This document shows positions 1 to 10,300 of a stretch of DNA of 21,897 nt, one piece after another; within the stretch, counting starts at the first letter, position 1; each line of letters opens with the position of its first letter. This DNA is from a virus: positions 1 through 21,897 of IMG/VR virus record IMGVR_UViG_3300038723_000057; one strand, written 5' to 3'. The translations under genes and the position numbers were made by a program. The notes under the pieces were generated by a model. That model did no database searches and was not told the origin of the DNA. It saw only the letters and a list, made by a program, of their open reading frames with translations.

Positions 1-69
1 CTTTATCTTGCGTGTCTCTAGGACAGAGGTGATGGGTCCGCCTAGAAATCCTAGAATTGATTGCCACAT
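1..69 (-). CDS. Small membrane-associated phage protein, 5' end only
   Basis: Partial gene that runs off the low-coordinate edge; the 23 codons present are all open. It begins with ATG one base after the TAA of the 664-residue virion gene, so it continues the same operon. The visible start reads MWQSILGFLGGPITSVLETR, a hydrophobic, glycine-containing N-terminus followed by charged residues. From memory, many podoviruses carry a small protein near the end of the virion module that starts MWQ-x-(I/L)-L-G-(L/F)-(L/F)-G-G-P and is annotated as a holin-like or membrane protein. The rest of the sequence would be needed to say whether it has further membrane segments. Function is not assigned. Confidence 0.6.
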   Translation of the reverse strand, partial: MWQSILGFLGGPITSVLETRKIK

Positions 70-70
70 A

Positions 71-2065
71 TTATTCTCTCCGTTCTGCTTCAGTTTCAGT
101 GTCTGGCTCTGGTTGTGTCTGGATACCAAAGAATCCTGCCAGCCCTCCGGGGATCTCTTCCATTAGCTCTTGGTTGACGATGTCCACTGAGCCTGTAGAC
201 AACACAAAGGCTTGCTTGATCTGGTTAGGCGTGAACTTTGTGAGTTCCTTATTGCCCCCGTAGTCAGCTAGTCTGATGATAGTGTCCAAGTTTCCATTAA
301 GACGCCGGACATCTTTGGCTATTCCTGAAGGGATATTGTCCTTGACAATGATAGGGCTACGATCCGCTTTAATACTAGCGATCTCTATACGTCCTGTTTC
401 TGCGTCGTAGACCGCTGTGAATCCCTCTGGTTTCTTACGTCCAAGGGACAGGATAGTTTTAGCCTGTTGCATAAGGGGAGTATTCGGTTCCATCCTGCGG
501 GCATTAGTGATGAAGGCGTCGGCATTAGCGTCCCTTAGGGCAGCTCCGATAACTTCCACATCTTTATCATTAGCCCTCAGTGTCTCCAAAGCAGCAAGGT
601 TGAACTCAGTGGATAGACGTTCAACACCTGTAGCTTTATCTCTAGGATTAGGAGTATCCTGTGTCATCTGAATAAGGCTAGATGTGATATTCTTAAACGA
701 TTCCTTTTGCTGGCCTTGAATAGCTGTAGGCGTCCTGTTCATGGCTTCTAGTGCTGCAAATCCATTACGGGCTACAGCAGGGCGTTCCTCGGAGGACAGG
801 TCAGCAGAGGTGCTAGTGCCATCCATGATGCTATTCATTCTATCCATCTGGCTAGTAATGAGCCGCACAACATCCTCATCTAGCTGTTGGGATACCTCTG
901 TGCTAGCATTCTTGGCAGTGACAACTACCGCATTGACGGCGTCTCGTCCACCAAGATCGCTAAGCCTTGCGATAGTTGGTGAGGCCCGACGGATATCCGA
1001 CTTTCCTCGGGCTTCCATGGCGCGTAGAGAGTCTTCGATGTCCTCAAAGTTGCCTTGGATAGCGTTGGTAGTGGACTCGAATACTCCTGTAGCTTGTTTA
1101 ATCATGTCTTCACGAGTGGTGTTACTCACTCCTGCCTCAATAGCCGCGTCGTTGACAATTGATTCGACTAGCAGCCTCCGCTGCCTAGTGTCTTCTAGCA
1201 GCAGGCGCTGGAATTCTTCCGTAGATTGCCCCTCTGTTGGTCCTTGACGCAGTAGTTTAATGCTGTTGAATTGTCCTTCTAGGACACTATCAATGAGCGG
1301 AGTGACAGCCTGCTGGAAGTTACCAAACTCGATGCGTTTAACTTCTGCTTCAGTCAGCTTACGCGCCTTATCTCCCTCGGCCAGCATCTTTTGCATCTGA
1401 ATCTGTTGCTTCAGACCGTTGATACGTGCTTCCTCTTGTAGAAGCTCTTGACCTCTGGCCGCTGTGGCTTCAATATCAATACCGCCTCGGCCATCGGGGA
1501 TGGCTATACCGTATTTATCTACTGATACATCGACAAATGACTGCGTAATCTCACGTTGTTGATCTAGCTCGTGTTGTATTTGTTCTTGTTCTGCTGCCAA
1601 GATTTCCTGAGTAGGAACAACTCCTAGAACATTACGAGCCAGCTTCCTATACGCTTCAGCGTTAACAGGGTCTTGGGAGATATACCGCTGGGTAATAGAA
1701 GCTAGACGTGTGTTCATTTCAGTCTGGCTCATACGTCCTTGCTGGAACGATTGGCGCAGCCTATCTATGTCTTCTCCCGCTTGACGTACAACTCCACCGG
1801 GGATAGGAGTATCGGCGATTAAAGACAGCTCTCCTACTAGCTCTGCCTCAAGATCTGAGGTGTTAGCTAGTAATTTTTCATTAGGCTTTTCAGTCCTAGC
1901 TCCGGATGAAAGGATATCTAGGATATTTGAAACACCGTCAATGGCGGTAGAAGCTACAGCTACGCCTGATCCGGGCACTGTGGGCCCGCCTACTCCTCTG
2001 CCTCCCGGCTCACTGAGTACAGGTTGAAAGGTGCCTTGTCCCTTTTGTTCATTAAATGTGGGCAT
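71..2065 (-). CDS. Probable internal virion / DNA-ejection protein, 664 aa
   Basis: Product not recognised by a specific motif. The start is a Gly/Pro-rich, probably disordered stretch (about residues 1-40). It is followed by a long hydrophilic, mostly helical-looking region rich in Glu, Gln, Arg and Ala, with heptad-like segments around residues 150-250 (EQEQIQHELDQQREITQ is typical). The C-terminus is acidic and Pro/Thr-rich. There is no signal peptide, clear membrane segment or catalytic motif. Its ATG overlaps the stop of the 1593-residue gene as TAATG, so the two are probably translated in a fixed ratio. By position after the gp14-like and giant proteins, it is best read as the third member of the internal virion set. 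T7 gp15 (about 750 residues) is the nearest functional analogue, but the T7 order is 14-15-16 and here the giant protein comes second. The alternative is a tail-associated structural protein. Confidence 0.55.
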   Translation of the reverse strand: MPTFNEQKGQGTFQPVLSEPGGRGVGGPTVPGSGVAVASTAIDGVSNILDILSSGARTEKPNEKLLANTSDLEAELVGELSLIADTPIPGGVVRQAGEDIDRLRQSFQQGRMSQTEMNTRLASITQRYISQDPVNAEAYRKLARNVLGVVPTQEILAAEQEQIQHELDQQREITQSFVDVSVDKYGIAIPDGRGGIDIEATAARGQELLQEEARINGLKQQIQMQKMLAEGDKARKLTEAEVKRIEFGNFQQAVTPLIDSVLEGQFNSIKLLRQGPTEGQSTEEFQRLLLEDTRQRRLLVESIVNDAAIEAGVSNTTREDMIKQATGVFESTTNAIQGNFEDIEDSLRAMEARGKSDIRRASPTIARLSDLGGRDAVNAVVVTAKNASTEVSQQLDEDVVRLITSQMDRMNSIMDGTSTSADLSSEERPAVARNGFAALEAMNRTPTAIQGQQKESFKNITSSLIQMTQDTPNPRDKATGVERLSTEFNLAALETLRANDKDVEVIGAALRDANADAFITNARRMEPNTPLMQQAKTILSLGRKKPEGFTAVYDAETGRIEIASIKADRSPIIVKDNIPSGIAKDVRRLNGNLDTIIRLADYGGNKELTKFTPNQIKQAFVLSTGSVDIVNQELMEEIPGGLAGFFGIQTQPEPDTETEAERRE

Positions 2066-5000
2066 TATTCTTGATCTTGCTCCTCTCTAAACCTGTCTGA
2101 CGTGGGGACTCTTGAGATGTCCTTGCCCAGTGTTTTCTGCATATCTCTTAGTATTTTCTCGAACTCGTTGCCTGCGTAGCCCATTTCGTTGGAAACAAAC
2201 TTAGCGATTTGTTGGCGCAGCAGGGGGTCGTCCTGAAACGAGGCGAATAACAGGGCTACCTGTCTCTTGTGTTGCTCGTGTACCTTTGTGTCCCCATTCA
2301 CCAGTGCTTCAATTGCCTGTCGTTCTATCTTAGCGATGAGCTGACCGTACACACGTACCTCATCCCGTCTATCTTGGATTCGGTTGTAGTATTCAAAGCG
2401 CTTGGACTCTTCCCAAAGAGGGACACCCAGAACTGCCGCACCAGCCTCTAACTCTGTAGCATCGAATAAAGGACGCCCAGTCTTAGGATTGATTACTTTG
2501 CTGAGGCGCATTATGGTGAGGGCTTTATCGGCTCGTTTTAGAGAAGCGATGTGTTTAGTGACTAGTTCGTTAAATACGAATTTAGCGTCTTGAGCGTCTA
2601 CATCCAGAGGCCCTCTTGTTCCTTTGAGGTAGATAGCCACCCTGTTAAAGCTTTCAGCGTAGTTGCTAGCGAAGGAATACGCCGGACCCCCTAGAGCTTC
2701 TGTAAACGAGTACAGCTCTCCATTAGCCATGCGTTGCAGTGTGTAATCTAGACCTCGGCCAAAGCCAGCCCGTTCAGCGAAGTCAGTATTCAGATCTCCC
2801 CCGCTGATAGCGTACAGAATAGAATCAATAGCTCCGCTCTCGATAGCCTTAGTCACCTCGAATGAGGGCTCCTGACCTGTAGCATCCACGATCATATCAT
2901 GAGCCAGATCGCTGATACGCTGACCAAAGGGAAGGCCCTTAGAGCCGTACAGAAGCACCTGTGCGCCCAACATAGAAGCCTTCTGAGTGCCGCTGAAAGC
3001 GTCGCTACCTCCTAACTGTTTGGGCAGAATAGCCTCTAGGAGACGCATCTGGTAGCTCAGGAAGCGTGTTGTGGAGCTGAATACGCCACTTTGTATTTTA
3101 CTGTTGTTGGCTGCTGTCATATTGATAGAGAAGTCTGAGGTTCTCTTGTTGACGCGGGCCTTGAACTCGGCGGAATCCACAGCTAGTTTAGGGAAATCCG
3201 CCCTAGTTTCCTTCCATGCGATCTGGTAGGCCACCATCCGGTTCCATCTCTCCGCTTCGTTAAAAAACATACGAGAGCCTTCTCTGGCCTTCTGGATTCT
3301 CCAGCCTGCTCCCGCTGCTCCGACAGAGTTGGAGTGGTTATCTAGGTAAGCCAGTTCCCCTCCCGGTTTATTCCAAGCGCTTTCCCGGAATGTGCGTATC
3401 ATCTCCTTGAAGTCCGAGGGTTCTTGCCCGTGGATAACTTTGGCTTTCTGTGCAATGTAGTCTAGCAGATTATCCGATTTATTAATAGTCAACCACCGCA
3501 TAGGAAGGAACATTCCAACAGCGCTAGCCCCGTACTTCGGAGAGGCGGAGACAGCTGTACCAATGGTCTGGGCCTGAACAAACAGCTGAGATACATCGAA
3601 GAAACCCAGCCACGCATCAAACATAAGGGCGTTGATAGCGTTGATGGGATTGCCAGACTGGATATCGTCCAGCTTAGCTACCAGTTTAGTTCCTAGATCA
3701 CCCCCTTTAGCCTCGACCATACGGGCTAGGTTACGCTTAGCGGCTTCGAATCTTTCTTGTGTAGGAGTTTTTAAGCCTAGCTGACGCTTAATAAGGACAC
3801 GGTTCTCTGTGAGCTTATCGTAGATGCCGGGCTCTTTGACCCGTAGCTGAGGATCGAGAACACCGTTGTAGAAGACATGGCGTGCATCAGACTGGTTGCC
3901 CAGCGTCTCCCTCTGGATGAAGGGAGCGGCGTTACGAACCCATTCTTCAACGCTGCGGTTGATGTAGTGATCCCACGCATGGGTACGTGCGGCGTACTGA
4001 ACGGCTTTAGAGATACTGGCCAAGGGGTCAAGAGTTACATCCTTAGTCTCGTCGGGAGTCAGAAGCCCTTTAGTCCTCTTGCCGTAGAAATCTCTGCCTG
4101 TGTTGAACATCCATTGGACCTGTCCATCCAGATCTTCAGCGGGGTTGTTAGTGAATAGGTCTACTACGTCATCACCAGTACGTTGGCTGGAGTCGAAGTA
4201 GAAACTAGGCACACCCCTGTCGAACACCGCCTCGTAAGGATGGTCGAGGCTAATCTCCCCCTCATCTACCATACGAGCAATGTTATCTAGCCCTTCAAAC
4301 GGAGTACGTTCTAGCTCTGTTTGAGCTAAGATCTTAATCTTGGCGTTATTGACAGAAGGGAATGGTGTCCTATTTGCAAGGTAATCCTTGTAGATGTCGA
4401 TGCCTTCGTTAATCTCGTCCACCCACTTCTGCGCTTGTCCTTCTGTACGGAAGGTAGCGGTGGTCCTAGGGCCTTTAACCCACTTGGTTCCATCCTTGTA
4501 GGAGCCAGTCTGAGCCTGTTTAGCGAACCACTTGGTTCTGCGTAACAACGGTCCACCGGGTACGTAGTTAAGCTGGACACGATTAAGAGGTTTAACATCA
4601 GCACTGCGTGAAGGGACCAGCATAGTGTCGACTGGATCACCTTCAATCACGTTGGATTCTTTAAGGCGCAGAACTTTGTAGTCCCCACTAGTGAGCTTGC
4701 GTGTTAAATCTGCTATCTCTTCAGGACTAGTGTCCCCTTTGCCTGTCCTGACTATCTTGTCTTCGACATCATACAGTCTAGTTTTGGCGATGCTTTCGGG
4801 AGACATTTTCAGCTCGTAAGCAGTAGCATTGCGGATATCAATGTTAGCTGTTTTGTCTACAATGTCTACAGTTTTAGCCCCACGTCGAGCTTCTGACGAG
4901 TACACGGCGTTATTGAACACGTCCCATGTGAAGTCACTCAGCTGCTTAGAGGCTGCATAGGCTGTGAAGTCTAATTCTGTGGGATCTTTACCCGTGATCT

Positions 5001-6846
5001 TCTTCCACTCAATAGCGAACTCATCCAGCTGGTACCAACGGCGTTCATTACGTCCTTTGGTCATCAGAGTTTCGAGAGATTTAAGATTCTTTTTACCGAT
5101 CTTGCGTATATCTTTAGCGAGCGGAGTAGCTACTTGCCGAATGACATCGAACTCCGTAATCTCTGAATCCTGTAGGCGGGTAGCGAGATCTTCAGGAAGA
5201 GATAGCTTAGGGTTTTGAATAGCTGTGCGAACAGGACCAGTACCCGGAATAGTGTCTAGGCTATTGTCTGGACGTGTAATCAGTGGTCGTCCATCGGGAG
5301 TGAGCTCCTCTACTACATCTGTAGTCTTAATGAAGAAGCGGCCACTGTCCTCAGCTACATCTGCTGAATCAAAGCCACGACGTACAGCAGCAGACTGAGC
5401 AGCTAGCTTAGTAGCGTACCCTCCTCCTCCCTTCTTGCCGATGAAGGTTTCAATGTTGGTGATGCCTGTGACGGGATCAGTTATCTGTTTGAAATCCTCA
5501 ATGTCCAGACCTTCTTTGTTCTGCTTGATCTCTACTAGTTTCTTGTCTACTAGCTCCTGAAGCTGGTCAGCACTAAGCCTGCCTTGCGTAATGATTCCTC
5601 TATGGGCTTGCCCAATCTGCTCAATCTCATCTAGCTTAGCTGCGAGGGTGCCGCTAATACCGATACTAGGATCAAGATCCTCAAGAGCTGACTTAGAGCG
5701 CAATCCCGTCGGCATAAGGTCTTTAACAGACTGGATACCCTCTTCCGTTATGTCCGCAGAAGCCTCTCCTTCTCTCCTGAGCGTCTTATACAAGGCATCT
5801 GCGTCGATAGTAGCAGCAGTACGCCGCGCTCCTGCGGCCTTTGCTGCACCTGCTAGACTTCTTGTGCCTCCTACAGCCGCTTTAATAAACGGAGCTACTA
5901 CAATCAGGGAGTCCAGTGCGCTGACTGCGTCTGTGAAGATGACGTTAGTCTGTCCTATTGTGCCATTACGATATTCATTAAGGGCTTGTAGCGTAGCTTG
6001 TTCGTTGACGCCGAACACACCGGACTGATTGCGGGCACGTTCGAACAATTCCACTACAGCTTGATCGAATTCCTCTATATCTTTACTCCAGAATCCTTCA
6101 ATCTGGTCCTTAATAGTCAAGCCGGGCCTGATCTGGTTCAAACCCTGTCTATCTACATCCTCGTCAGGATTGACATTTAGTCGAGATTGCTGGTCGTAGA
6201 AAGGCAACAGGAACATGGCTGCGAAATCACGAGTATTCTCAATCAGCTTTTCATCCCTAGCACGCGATCTTACTTCCGCAAGGTAGGCGTCCAAGTGTCT
6301 CTGGTAGATGAGTGTCTTGGCTGTTTCGTCCCGTAGTTTATCTATAGTAGACCCGGTATCCTCGGCAAACCCTAGCCGCTGGGCAGCGCCAAAGGCTTCG
6401 TCGTCGATCATCTCTGTGTTCTGTAGCTTCTCGACTGACAGTTTCTCTAGAGCGTGGTAGTCAGGGTCCATCTCAGCAGACATCTCTTGCAGAGAGGGGT
6501 TTATTTCTAGGTCGATAAGGGATGCAGCTTCTTCGACGTTGTCCTGCCCTACAGCCTCTAGCTGGAGTTCTTGTAGAGCGGCATTACGTCGGCGTTGTTG
6601 CTTGATCTTTGCCCGATTCCTAAGGGAGACCTCGTCACCTAGACGAATAATCTCTTGATTTAAAGAGGAGGCTTGATCGAATGAGGCGTTGGCTTCGTCT
6701 AGCTCCAGTAGCGCGGACATATCCGCTGTCAGCTTTACCTGTTCATCAGATTGCAGCACCGGACCAGCCGGAGCCTGCTCTTCGAATATTTCTTCTACCG
6801 GGGTAAACTCGGCTTCCTCAGTGAAGATTGTATCTTGGTCAGCCAT
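2065..6846 (-). CDS. Giant internal virion protein (gp16-like DNA ejection protein), 1593 aa
   Basis: The largest gene in the window. The N-terminal part (about residues 1-130) is acidic and helical. The middle is a mix of helical and alpha/beta segments. The C-terminal third (from about residue 1080) has hydrophobic helices, including GFFDVSQLFVQAQTIGTAVS near residue 1080, and the stretch FFNEAERWNRMVAYQIAWKE near residue 1195. From memory, that E-(A/G)-E-R-x-N-R-x-x-A-Y pattern recurs in giant internal virion proteins of marine podoviruses. T7 gp16 (1318 residues) is ejected into the cell and lines the periplasmic channel for DNA; a similar role is inferred from size, position and hydrophobic helices. 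I could not see the lytic transglycosylase domain that begins T7 gp16, so peptidoglycan-cutting activity is not claimed. It is coupled on both sides by TAATG overlaps. Confidence 0.65.
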   Translation of the reverse strand: MADQDTIFTEEAEFTPVEEIFEEQAPAGPVLQSDEQVKLTADMSALLELDEANASFDQASSLNQEIIRLGDEVSLRNRAKIKQQRRRNAALQELQLEAVGQDNVEEAASLIDLEINPSLQEMSAEMDPDYHALEKLSVEKLQNTEMIDDEAFGAAQRLGFAEDTGSTIDKLRDETAKTLIYQRHLDAYLAEVRSRARDEKLIENTRDFAAMFLLPFYDQQSRLNVNPDEDVDRQGLNQIRPGLTIKDQIEGFWSKDIEEFDQAVVELFERARNQSGVFGVNEQATLQALNEYRNGTIGQTNVIFTDAVSALDSLIVVAPFIKAAVGGTRSLAGAAKAAGARRTAATIDADALYKTLRREGEASADITEEGIQSVKDLMPTGLRSKSALEDLDPSIGISGTLAAKLDEIEQIGQAHRGIITQGRLSADQLQELVDKKLVEIKQNKEGLDIEDFKQITDPVTGITNIETFIGKKGGGGYATKLAAQSAAVRRGFDSADVAEDSGRFFIKTTDVVEELTPDGRPLITRPDNSLDTIPGTGPVRTAIQNPKLSLPEDLATRLQDSEITEFDVIRQVATPLAKDIRKIGKKNLKSLETLMTKGRNERRWYQLDEFAIEWKKITGKDPTELDFTAYAASKQLSDFTWDVFNNAVYSSEARRGAKTVDIVDKTANIDIRNATAYELKMSPESIAKTRLYDVEDKIVRTGKGDTSPEEIADLTRKLTSGDYKVLRLKESNVIEGDPVDTMLVPSRSADVKPLNRVQLNYVPGGPLLRRTKWFAKQAQTGSYKDGTKWVKGPRTTATFRTEGQAQKWVDEINEGIDIYKDYLANRTPFPSVNNAKIKILAQTELERTPFEGLDNIARMVDEGEISLDHPYEAVFDRGVPSFYFDSSQRTGDDVVDLFTNNPAEDLDGQVQWMFNTGRDFYGKRTKGLLTPDETKDVTLDPLASISKAVQYAARTHAWDHYINRSVEEWVRNAAPFIQRETLGNQSDARHVFYNGVLDPQLRVKEPGIYDKLTENRVLIKRQLGLKTPTQERFEAAKRNLARMVEAKGGDLGTKLVAKLDDIQSGNPINAINALMFDAWLGFFDVSQLFVQAQTIGTAVSASPKYGASAVGMFLPMRWLTINKSDNLLDYIAQKAKVIHGQEPSDFKEMIRTFRESAWNKPGGELAYLDNHSNSVGAAGAGWRIQKAREGSRMFFNEAERWNRMVAYQIAWKETRADFPKLAVDSAEFKARVNKRTSDFSINMTAANNSKIQSGVFSSTTRFLSYQMRLLEAILPKQLGGSDAFSGTQKASMLGAQVLLYGSKGLPFGQRISDLAHDMIVDATGQEPSFEVTKAIESGAIDSILYAISGGDLNTDFAERAGFGRGLDYTLQRMANGELYSFTEALGGPAYSFASNYAESFNRVAIYLKGTRGPLDVDAQDAKFVFNELVTKHIASLKRADKALTIMRLSKVINPKTGRPLFDATELEAGAAVLGVPLWEESKRFEYYNRIQDRRDEVRVYGQLIAKIERQAIEALVNGDTKVHEQHKRQVALLFASFQDDPLLRQQIAKFVSNEMGYAGNEFEKILRDMQKTLGKDISRVPTSDRFREEQDQE

Positions 6847-7358
6847 TAAGGATTAACTCTCACCGTTTGTTCAATTGCGGCGTTTGCTGCTGAAGCTTGG
6901 CCCTGTGCCTGCCCGAAGGATGCTATCGATTGGCCAAGACCAGCAAAAGACTGGCCCAATTGTCCGATAAGAGCCGCTCTATTTGCTTGCAACTGGGCAT
7001 TACTAATGGTAGCAGCATTGCGGTTAGATGTAGCGATAAAGCCCAAGTTAGCCTGAAGCTGGGTGCCAATGGAAGCTTGTGCTCCTTGAGCGCCTGAGGA
7101 TGTAGCAGCTCCCTGAGCTTCAGCTTGCTGAGCGATCTCTGCCCGACGGATACGCGCCTCTCTGATAGCCTGTAGGCGTGCTCTTGCTTGCTCTAGCTCT
7201 TCTTGACCACGCCGGGCTCTTTCTGCTCTCTTTGCAGCCTTGGTTCCTTGGATGGAAGATGCAACTGAGACGCCTGTACCGATGACAGCAGCTGCAAGTG
7301 CGATAATAGGAAAGATGCCTGCCTCGTCTTCCCAGAACTCTTTTAGAAGTTTAAACAT
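6846..7358 (-). CDS. Small internal virion protein (gp14-like), 170 aa
   Basis: A short, Ala/Gln-rich protein with one probable membrane helix near residues 15-35 (IFPIIALAAAVIGTGVSVAS). A basic and acidic coiled coil follows at about residues 40-75 (KAAKRAERARRGQEELEQAR), then low-complexity Ala/Gln/Ser repeats to the end. This membrane helix plus coiled coil plus AQ-rich layout and the length fit T7 gp14 (196 residues), which is ejected first and forms the outer-membrane part of the ejection channel. The position directly after the nozzle and before the giant virion protein is the same as in T7. Its start is decided by a strong Shine-Dalgarno, AGGAGG five bases before ATG, which lies inside the last codons of the nozzle gene. 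Both gene ends overlap neighbours as TAATG. Confidence 0.68.
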   Translation of the reverse strand: MFKLLKEFWEDEAGIFPIIALAAAVIGTGVSVASSIQGTKAAKRAERARRGQEELEQARARLQAIREARIRRAEIAQQAEAQGAATSSGAQGAQASIGTQLQANLGFIATSNRNAATISNAQLQANRAALIGQLGQSFAGLGQSIASFGQAQGQASAANAAIEQTVRVNP

Positions 7359-10300
7359 TAGAACCTCCTATTCTTTGCTGACCATACAGCCCATCCATAT
7401 AGTTCAAAATCTTTCTCGGTTTCACTTGTGAAATGCAGTTGTAAAGACCTGCCTCTGCCGCGTGTCTTATTGCGGGACACCACCAGAGGTAGTCCTGTAG
7501 TTTCTGGATTATCTGGGTCAGTCACGAACTGTACACGTCCATCCCTGTAAGCTTGAAGAGATGGACCCAGTTTCCCTGATGCTGTGTTGTTAGCCCAATC
7601 CCACCTTGTTTGAAGGAAGCAGCTTGATTCGTAGTCAATAGTTTTAATTTCCGGGGTGTACGATCCGAAGTCGTAGACTGCTAAGCCCTTGATGCCTGTG
7701 GCCTCAGTGTTGGCTATGACCGTAACATTGTTGTTTGTTCGGTTCCAGTACACACTGGCGTGGATAGCTACGTGAGTAGCAGGAAGATCTGTAGGATTGG
7801 TCCATACCTGCCCCTTCAAGAAGTCTATTTGTCTAGCTTCCCCTTCCCCGTTATTTCCTTGGGGATCCCACACAAAAACTCTGATGCCCATCTTGTCTTG
7901 GTCTCCGCTAGCCCTGTAGATACGTGGCCAGAATAAGAACCATAATCCTAACGGGTCATCTTTGTTCAAAGGAAAGGCTGAGGGGTTGCAGTAGTAATTG
8001 TCTAGAGCTGTACTCGCTGTTCCGTCGAATTCCTCTTTATCGTCGTCAAACGGAAACAAGGAATTAGTCCCACCAAAATCAGAGAATGTTGTGTTCTCGG
8101 TTCTGACTGCGCCAGCTGTGCCGCTGACCCCGAAATTGCCTGCTCCGGGAGTGATGTTCAAACGGGCGCTGGAGATAAGTCCTGTCATGAACGTGGGAGA
8201 CACTGCGTCGAGGTAGGTACTTGTTATTGTCTCTGTCCCTGCGTCATGCGCCTCAAGATCTGAGGTGTAGAACATGGAAAAGAACTTGCTATTGTTGTCT
8301 TTGATCGGCAGGAAGAATCCTCTAGAGCCTCCTCTGAATGTGGTGTCTAGATTATTGTCGGTAACTGCTAAGGTGTTCCCATCGAATGCGCCGGTATTAG
8401 CTAGACTGATTTCCTTAGCCAGCCAAGGAGATGAACCACTTTCTAAGATAGGCGTGTTATTGATCACGAAATTGATAGAAGGCAGTATCAGAACAGTGGA
8501 GCGTGTCTCAGCGAAGTAAGACACAACCAAGGGATGCTTGTATTCGTAAGAGCTGTTGTTGGTAGCCGCATCTGGATGCAGTGTGGAGACGTCTACAGGA
8601 CTGTCAGTGATAATATGGCCCATACCTGAGAACGCTTCAGAGCCATTCTCAGGACTACCCTGTACGTTCAGTCCATCTGTGCGACAGGCGTAGCCACCCA
8701 TGAGGGTCATCGACGTAGCGCTATTCACCCGGTAGTACATGAAGTACTTGTCCGAAGATACACCAGCAGCACTGCCTAGGATAATGACAAAGTACGCTGT
8801 GCCGGGTACCACAAAGTAGGATACACTGTGGTTGAAGTAATTAGTGCTTACAAACCCTCCGGGGGGAATAATTAGGGCCGCCTGTGCGTCGGCGTTGTAG
8901 TCCTCATTCGAGCGCGTCAGATCAGGGAGGGCAGCACCAGTGTCTATGTTGTAGAACTCAGTGTTAGCCCTATTGGTGATAGCCGTGGGCATGATACGCG
9001 TACCGTCAACAGCTACCAGCATGGCCGCGTTAGGCGGCAGGGCTGGCATATTGTTGGGTGTCGTAGTTTGGTTGTAGTTGATAAACGTGGGATCGAATAC
9101 AAACCCGCTATTGCCTACCTGATCCAGAGTAACACGTTGCTGGCCTAGGGTCAGAAGGTCTTCTTCAGTCCTTCGGAAATAAGTGTAAACATAGGGAGCC
9201 TTCATGAATGACATATAGTCATCAGCAAGGTGGTAGAAGGTAGTAATGCTGGACGAGTAATCGAACCCATCATTACCGCTGCCATCATCCTCAGCTGGGA
9301 AATCCCTGAAGCACAGATTTTCAAAAGCGGAGTATGTTCGATAGCCGTTAGACAATGTCCATACTTTAAGTTGTGTGGCGATATTCTCTTCTTGCTCAGA
9401 GATAATAGTGACATTCTGGATATTAGAATCTGTGATGACTACTGAGCTAGAGTCAACTACATTCTCAGATGAAAATACAGTGGATATTCCACCTGCTATA
9501 GAGGCTCCGATGATCCTGTGAGTGCTAGTATTGTTAACAGAGTAAGGGAAGAAGGCGCTATATTTAAGGGAGAAGTTAAGGAATTTATCGTACTGAAATC
9601 GTTGTTTGGACAGATCAGACTGTGCTGTACCTGCGTACAACCAGTGGATAGTTTTGCTATCTGGTTCGTAGACACCCTTAGCGGTGCGCTTAGAAGACTG
9701 AGGGATGTTATTGTAGAACTCAGTGATCCTATTCTCCGTCATGTCGTTGACTTGGAGAATAGCTCTAATCTCTCCGGGCTGGATCACGTAGATACCGTGG
9801 TCGCCCCAGAAGAACAGGAGACCTTCAGCGCGTACAATGGACTGGCTGTTAAGTATCTTAATGTTCGAGATGCTAGTGATGCTGAAGTCTACTGCGCTGA
9901 ATCCTGTGCCTTCAGGGCCAGAAACAGTCCAGATACCATTGTCTGAAAACACGACAAGCGTAGTCTCCAGTACAGCTAGTGCCGTACCTCGGCCCATGTC
10001 AGGGATACTGATAACCCCCCCATCAGTGGCGACAATGTCTGACTCGCCTTCGCTGGTAGGATCGCCCTCTTGGTAGCACCGACCAGCTTTAGTGAGTGTA
10101 TCAGCATCTAGAAGCTGGGAGAAATACAGTTTATTCTTTAGCAGGTACCACGCTCTGCCTGCGAAGAAAGCCGTAGAAACCGGACGTTCACTCTCTGTCT
10201 CCACATCTAGCGAGTTAAGGTTGGCTAGGAAGTGATTGATGGTCAGATCGAATTCATCTCTTACAGCTTGTGCTCTGTCTTTGTTGAAAGCATTAAGGAT

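Noticed and set aside
741-1247. Plus-strand ORF of 168 codons rich in Ser and Leu
   Set aside because: Antisense shadow of the 664-residue virion gene; Ser/Leu-rich translation is typical of reverse frames and no motif is seen.
5591-6028. Plus-strand ORF of 145 codons
   Set aside because: Antisense to the giant internal virion gene, with no ribosome site or motif to support it.
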